Of a stretch of 64,000 bases of DNA, positions 59,539 through 64,000 are shown piece by piece. The translations under genes were made by a program, and so were the position numbers. Origin of the DNA: Thermomonas sp. (GTDB lineage Bacteria > Pseudomonadota > Gammaproteobacteria > Xanthomonadales > Xanthomonadaceae); the NCBI RefSeq assembly GCF_029945965.1, contig NZ_JAQSDO010000015.1:871952-935951 (forward strand), read 5' to 3'. Under the pieces are notes generated by a model, which saw only the letters and a list, made by a program, of their open reading frames with translations, had not been told where the DNA came from and searched no databases. Every line of letters begins with the position of its first letter. Position 1 is the stretch's first letter.

Positions 59539-61173
59539 TCAGACGGCACGGTAGTTGTCCTGCATCGGATAGCTGCGGGCATACAACGCGAATGCAAGCG
59601 CTGCCACGAACGCGAATACCGCGAAGAAGAACATCAGGAACGCGTGCTCGCTATAGCCGGTGTTGGCGATCCGTGCCGTTATCACGTCATTGCGCACGGC
59701 GACATTGGACAGCAGCACCCACAAGCTGCCGAAGGTGCTGGCCAAGTACCAGAACGCCATGATCACGCCCTTCATCGACTGCGTGGCCTGGCTGTAGGCG
59801 AACTCCAGCGCGGTAGCCGACACCAATACCTCGCCGAATGTCAGCAGCAGATAGGGCCAGGTCTGCAACGCAAGCGATGTCGATGCGCCACTGTCGATCT
59901 GCAACTGGATGAAGCCAGCAAAGATCCAGGCGATTCCAGCGAACACGATGCCCCAGCCCATCCGCCGCAGTGCCGTGGGCTCCCAGCCCATGCGTCGCAG
60001 CGCCGGGTACAGCACCAGGTTGTTGAACGGGATCATCACCATTATCAGCAGAGGATTGAGCGCCTGCATCTGGCTGGCCTCCTTGACCAGCCAACTCGGC
60101 CACCACCACAACTCGTGCGGCACCATCATCGACTTGCCCTGGATCACCCAGGTGCTGGCCTTCTGGTCGAACAGCGACCAGAACGGCGTGGTCAGCGCGA
60201 ATACGATCAGGATGCGAAGCACCGCACGCACGCTGTCCACCGCAGCATCGGGATGCCGCCCACGCGCGCGATCAAGCTGCATCGATACGCCCATGCCGCC
60301 GAACGCAATCAACGCACCCAACGCCAGGCACGCGGTGATCACGAAATGGAAGCCTTCAGGCCAATACGACACCTCCACACCGAACCAGGCATGCAGCGCC
60401 CAGCTTCCGAGCATGAACAGCGCCAGCGCGACACCAAAGCCAGCCATCAGCAAACCGCCGCGCCCCTGCCCCGGCACCTGCGTGGTCAGTGCGGTACGGG
60501 CAACGTTGTAGAAGGAATCCGGGTCTTCGCCGCGGCTCGGTGGTACGCGGATATATTTGCCACGGCCCAGCCAGAAAATGATGGTCGCGATCAGCATCAG
60601 CACGCCGGGAACACCGAATGCCACCGACGGCCCAAGGTTGCGCAGGAACAGCGGCATCAGCAGGGATGCGAAGAAGCTGCCGAAATTGATCGTCCAGTAG
60701 AACGCATCGAACACGATCTTCGCGAGGTGCTTGTTTGCGGTGGTGAACTGATCGCCGCAAAAGCTGACTACCAGTGGCTTGATCCCGCCCGAGCCCAGCG
60801 CGATCAGGAACAGCCCGGTATAGAACCCATTGCGGTTGTCTTCGAACATCGCCAGGCAGGCGTGGCCGGCGCAGTAGATCAGCGAGAACCACAGCACGGT
60901 GTTGTACTTGCCGAAGAAGCGATCCGACAGCCAGCCACCGAGCAACGGGAAGAAGTACACGCCAATCACGAAGCTGTGGAATACATCCTTGGCCGCGCCT
61001 TCGCGCTGGCCCTCGGGGATGTAGGCCAGGATCACGCTACTGACCAGGAACTGCACCAGGATGTTGCGCATCCCGTAGAAGCTGAATCGCTCACAGGCTT
61101 CGTTGCCGATGATGTACGGGATCTGCCGTGGCAGGCGCGCGTTCGGGTCCGGTGCGATGGCGGTCTGGGTCAT
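59539..61173 (-). CDS. POT/PTR family proton-dependent oligopeptide transporter
   Basis: EACERFSFYGMRNILVQFLV, GVYFFPLLGGWLSDRFFGKYNTVLWFSLIYCAGH, GSGGIKPLVVSFCGDQF. Confidence 0.93.
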   Translation of the reverse strand: MTQTAIAPDPNARLPRQIPYIIGNEACERFSFYGMRNILVQFLVSSVILAYIPEGQREGAAKDVFHSFVIGVYFFPLLGGWLSDRFFGKYNTVLWFSLIYCAGHACLAMFEDNRNGFYTGLFLIALGSGGIKPLVVSFCGDQFTTANKHLAKIVFDAFYWTINFGSFFASLLMPLFLRNLGPSVAFGVPGVLMLIATIIFWLGRGKYIRVPPSRGEDPDSFYNVARTALTTQVPGQGRGGLLMAGFGVALALFMLGSWALHAWFGVEVSYWPEGFHFVITACLALGALIAFGGMGVSMQLDRARGRHPDAAVDSVRAVLRILIVFALTTPFWSLFDQKASTWVIQGKSMMVPHELWWWPSWLVKEASQMQALNPLLIMVMIPFNNLVLYPALRRMGWEPTALRRMGWGIVFAGIAWIFAGFIQLQIDSGASTSLALQTWPYLLLTFGEVLVSATALEFAYSQATQSMKGVIMAFWYLASTFGSLWVLLSNVAVRNDVITARIANTGYSEHAFLMFFFAVFAFVAALAFALYARSYPMQDNYRAV

Positions 61174-61266
61174 GCGCGGCTCAGGCGTTGCGGAATCACA
61201 AGCCTAACCGATGCCGTGCCGTGTGTTCGCGCGGCCTGCGGCGATTGTCGCATCACATCCGTACAC

Positions 61267-61902
61267 TCATGCCCATTCAGTCAGGCCTTCACGCCGATAC
61301 AGTTCAGTGAACGATGGACGTGCCTTCATCCGCTGCGCCAACGCGGCCAGATGTGGCCATTCGGTCGCAGGTTTCGGCATGCCACGCGACCAACGCATCA
61401 ACATGGTCAGGTAGAAGTCGGCAATGGTTGGAGCTTCTCCAAGCATGTACGGCCCATGCGCAGCCAGATGGTTCTCGATGCGCTGCCACTGCACCCCGAC
61501 ACGCGTGGCACATTCCGTGCGCACGGCATCGACATTTGCATCGCCGGCCGGCTCATGCGGATACCACCACTGCCGGAACAACGGCTGCACCATATTGGCC
61601 AGGTTGAACATCCATTGCAGGTAGTCGGCGCGGCGCGGATCATCGAACGCAGGGGCGAGGTTGACCTGCGGGTGACGCTCGGCCAACAACATCGCCATCG
61701 CGGCGGCCTCGTAATGTGGCGTGCCATCGATGACCAGCGTCGGCACCACGCCATTCGGGTTCAGTGCCAGGTATTCGGGCGTCTTCTGCGCCTTGGCCGC
61801 GGTATCGACCAGGTGCAGCTGGTGAGGCTCGCCGGTTTCGATCAGCAACCAATGCACCAGCAAGCTGGCTGCGCCGGGGGCGTAATACAGGGTCGTAGTC
61901 AT
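61267..61902 (-). CDS. Glutathione S-transferase family protein
   Basis: MTTTLYYAPGAASLLVHWLLIETGEPHQLHLVD...LNPNGVVPTLVIDGTPHYEAAAMAMLLAERHP. Confidence 0.92.
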   Translation of the reverse strand: MTTTLYYAPGAASLLVHWLLIETGEPHQLHLVDTAAKAQKTPEYLALNPNGVVPTLVIDGTPHYEAAAMAMLLAERHPQVNLAPAFDDPRRADYLQWMFNLANMVQPLFRQWWYPHEPAGDANVDAVRTECATRVGVQWQRIENHLAAHGPYMLGEAPTIADFYLTMLMRWSRGMPKPATEWPHLAALAQRMKARPSFTELYRREGLTEWA

Positions 61903-62054
61903 GGCGGGTCCTGAGGCTGGGCGATTGCGGATTCTCGCATGCAGTCCCACATTCGCATTCATGACAAAAGTCAGTCCCGGCGCAACCGCTGCGCGGTTAA
62001 CATCAACCGTTCGGAATCGCCACGCTTTACCACCGTCCAACCCGGAGACCACCC

Positions 62055-63818
62055 ATGCGTCGTACCCTGCTGCTTGCCGCCCTGCTCGCCTGTTCGTTCG
62101 GCGCCACTGCGGCCGATACCCCACTCAGCACGGTCTCCGAGCGCTCCGGCTTCACCATTACCGGTCGTTACGATGAGGTCATCGCACTGTGCGATGCATT
62201 CGCCAAGGCCTACCCGGCATCGGTGCGTTGCTTCGATTTCGGCACCACGCCCGAAGGCCGGCCGATGAAGGCGATGGCGGTGTCGACCAGCGGCGCGCTG
62301 GATGCCAAGACCGCACGAGCGAAAGGGCTGCCGGTAGTGCTTGCGCAGGGCGGCATCCATGCCGGCGAGATCGACGGCAAGGACGCCGGGTTCTGGCTGA
62401 TCCGCGACCTGCTGGAAGGCAAGGTCGGCAAAGGCGTGCTGGACAAGACAGTGCTGCTGTTCGTGCCGGTGTTCAACGTTGATGGCCACGAGAACTTCCG
62501 CGCGTGGAACCGCCCCAACCAGCGCGGCCCGGAGCAGATGGGCTTTCGCGTCACCGGCCAGCGCTACAACCTCAACCGCGATTACGTGAAGGCCGATACG
62601 CCCGAGATGCAGGCCCTGCTCGGCTTGGTCAACGCGTGGGATCCGCTGGTGGAACTCGACCTGCACGTCACCGACGGCGCCAAGTTCCAGCACGATGTGT
62701 CGATCACCGGCGAGCCCACCAACTCCGGCGATGAAGCGCTACGAACAGCCGGGCGCGCGCTGCGCGATGGAATGGTGGCGAAATTGTCCACGCAGGGTTC
62801 GTTGCCGGTGGCGTTCTATCCCAGCTTGGCGACCTACGACGACCCGACCTCGGGCTTCGTGCATGGCGTCAACACGCCGCGTTTCTCCGATGGCTATTAC
62901 GTGCTGCGCAACCGCCTCGGCATCCTGGTCGAAACCCATTCTTGGAAGAACTACGCGCATCGCGTGCGCACGACCTACAACGCCGTGCTGGATGCGCTGG
63001 AACTGACCGCCGCCAACGCCAGCCAATGGCAGGCCCTGGCGCATGATGCCGACCAGCATGCACGCAAGCTGGGAGGGCAGCCGGTGCCGCTGGATTACAA
63101 GGCCACCGACAAGGTGCGCATGATTGATTTCCTCGGCTATGCCTATACGCGCACGCCATCGGATGTATCCGGCACGCTGATGACCCACTACGACGAAACC
63201 ACGCCGCAGGTATGGAAGCTGCCGCTGCGCGACGAGATCGTGCCAAACGTGATCATCACCGCACCCAAGGGCGGTTACCTGGTCCCGCAGCAATACGCCG
63301 TCGCCGTAGCGAAGCAGTTGTTGATTCACGGAATCGACTTCCGCGTGCTCATCAATGCGACCCGCGGCATGCAGGCACAGGTATTCGTTGCAGACAGCGC
63401 GAAGTTCGCGCCGAATTCGGTCGAAGGCCATCAGCGCGTGAGCCTCAAGGGTGAATGGCGCAACAGCACTGCCGACATCGCCGCAGGTTCGCTATACGTG
63501 CCGATCGCGCAGGATAAATCTCGCTTGGTGATCAACGTCCTGGAGCCGCAAGCGCCGGACTCAATGGCGGCCTGGGGCGACTTCAACAATGCGTTCGAAC
63601 AGAAGGAATACATGGAACCGTACGTCGCCGAGGAACAGGCGCGCTTGATGATGGCGCACGATCCGGCGTTGAAGGCTGCGTTTGAAAAGAAGCTTCGCGA
63701 CGATGCCGACTTCGCCAAGGATCCGTCCGCACGGCTGGATTTCTTCTATCGCCGCCATCCGGCCTGGGACAACGGCACCAACCGCTATCCGGTCATGCGT
63801 ACCGATACGGTGTACTAG
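62055..63818 (+). CDS. M14 family zinc carboxypeptidase-like metallopeptidase
   Basis: Signal peptide; LAQGGIHAGEIDGKDAGFWLIRDLL (HxxE-type), VFNVDGHENFRAWNRPNQRGPEQMGFRVTGQRYNLNRDYVKADTPEM; ILVETHSWKNYAHRV. Confidence 0.92.
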   Translation: MRRTLLLAALLACSFGATAADTPLSTVSERSGFTITGRYDEVIALCDAFAKAYPASVRCFDFGTTPEGRPMKAMAVSTSGALDAKTARAKGLPVVLAQGGIHAGEIDGKDAGFWLIRDLLEGKVGKGVLDKTVLLFVPVFNVDGHENFRAWNRPNQRGPEQMGFRVTGQRYNLNRDYVKADTPEMQALLGLVNAWDPLVELDLHVTDGAKFQHDVSITGEPTNSGDEALRTAGRALRDGMVAKLSTQGSLPVAFYPSLATYDDPTSGFVHGVNTPRFSDGYYVLRNRLGILVETHSWKNYAHRVRTTYNAVLDALELTAANASQWQALAHDADQHARKLGGQPVPLDYKATDKVRMIDFLGYAYTRTPSDVSGTLMTHYDETTPQVWKLPLRDEIVPNVIITAPKGGYLVPQQYAVAVAKQLLIHGIDFRVLINATRGMQAQVFVADSAKFAPNSVEGHQRVSLKGEWRNSTADIAAGSLYVPIAQDKSRLVINVLEPQAPDSMAAWGDFNNAFEQKEYMEPYVAEEQARLMMAHDPALKAAFEKKLRDDADFAKDPSARLDFFYRRHPAWDNGTNRYPVMRTDTVY

Positions 63819-63925
63819 ATGCCTGGCAGGCGGCGAGACCGCCGAGCGCTCGCGTAGCGGCATTTCGAGCCGCGTAGCGAACGCTTGGCGGTAGGCGCCG
63901 CCGTTGGTTGGATCGCCCGCAGCGC

Positions 63926-64000
63926 TCAGCAGTTTTCGTACTTCCAGTTGCGACGCTTCCCTTCAGCCAGCCACTCTATGGTTTGCGCGATACGCTTGGT
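63926..64000 (-). CDS. C-terminal fragment of a CDS that continues beyond the window
   Basis: Reverse strand reads ...TKRIAQTIEWLAEGKRRNWKYENC-stop, open to the window edge. Confidence 0.55.
   Translation of the reverse strand, partial: TKRIAQTIEWLAEGKRRNWKYENC

Noticed and set aside
59644-61914. 756-aa plus-strand ORF
   Set aside because: Antisense to the clear POT transporter and GST genes; Gln/His/Arg-rich composition is typical of a shadow ORF in GC-rich DNA, and no recognisable domain was seen.

Overview
This window is a GC-rich chromosomal segment. Protein similarity and gene order suggest a Xanthomonadaceae-like gammaproteobacterium (inference). It looks like core genome: about 60 protein genes, three tRNA genes, several intrinsic terminators and a few palindromic repeat elements. 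I found no phage, integrase, transposase, CRISPR array or rRNA. The main blocks are: cysND; an orphan GltB-like protein; a YbbP/YbbA ABC pair with divergent tesA; a long minus-strand run (DUF1674/SDHAF4-like-sdhC-sdhD-sdhA-sdhB-sdhE-ygfX, lolC/E-lolD, comEC, exbB-exbD, msbA-lpxK-kdsB, LMW-PTP, uvrC-pgsA, tRNA-Gly/Cys/Leu); ygfZ; fdhD plus a YdeP-type molybdopterin oxidoreductase; a fused E1 dehydrogenase; an acyl-CoA dehydrogenase; fumarase; two paralogous small STAS-like proteins; Lhr helicase; cspA; and various hydrolases and transporters. The observations most worth following are: the clustering of SDH maturation factors, with a 27-bp divergent gap to ygfZ; the two STAS-like paralogs, each coupled by an ATGA overlap to a metabolic enzyme gene, one of them followed by an orphan membrane LytTR regulator; intrinsic terminators between the individual tRNA genes; three different palindromic repeat families; and a perfect 38-nt palindromic bidirectional terminator that contains the lhr stop codon. 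I did not see a clearly new defence or mobile system. All calls come from reading the sequence and recalled family knowledge; no database search was run.
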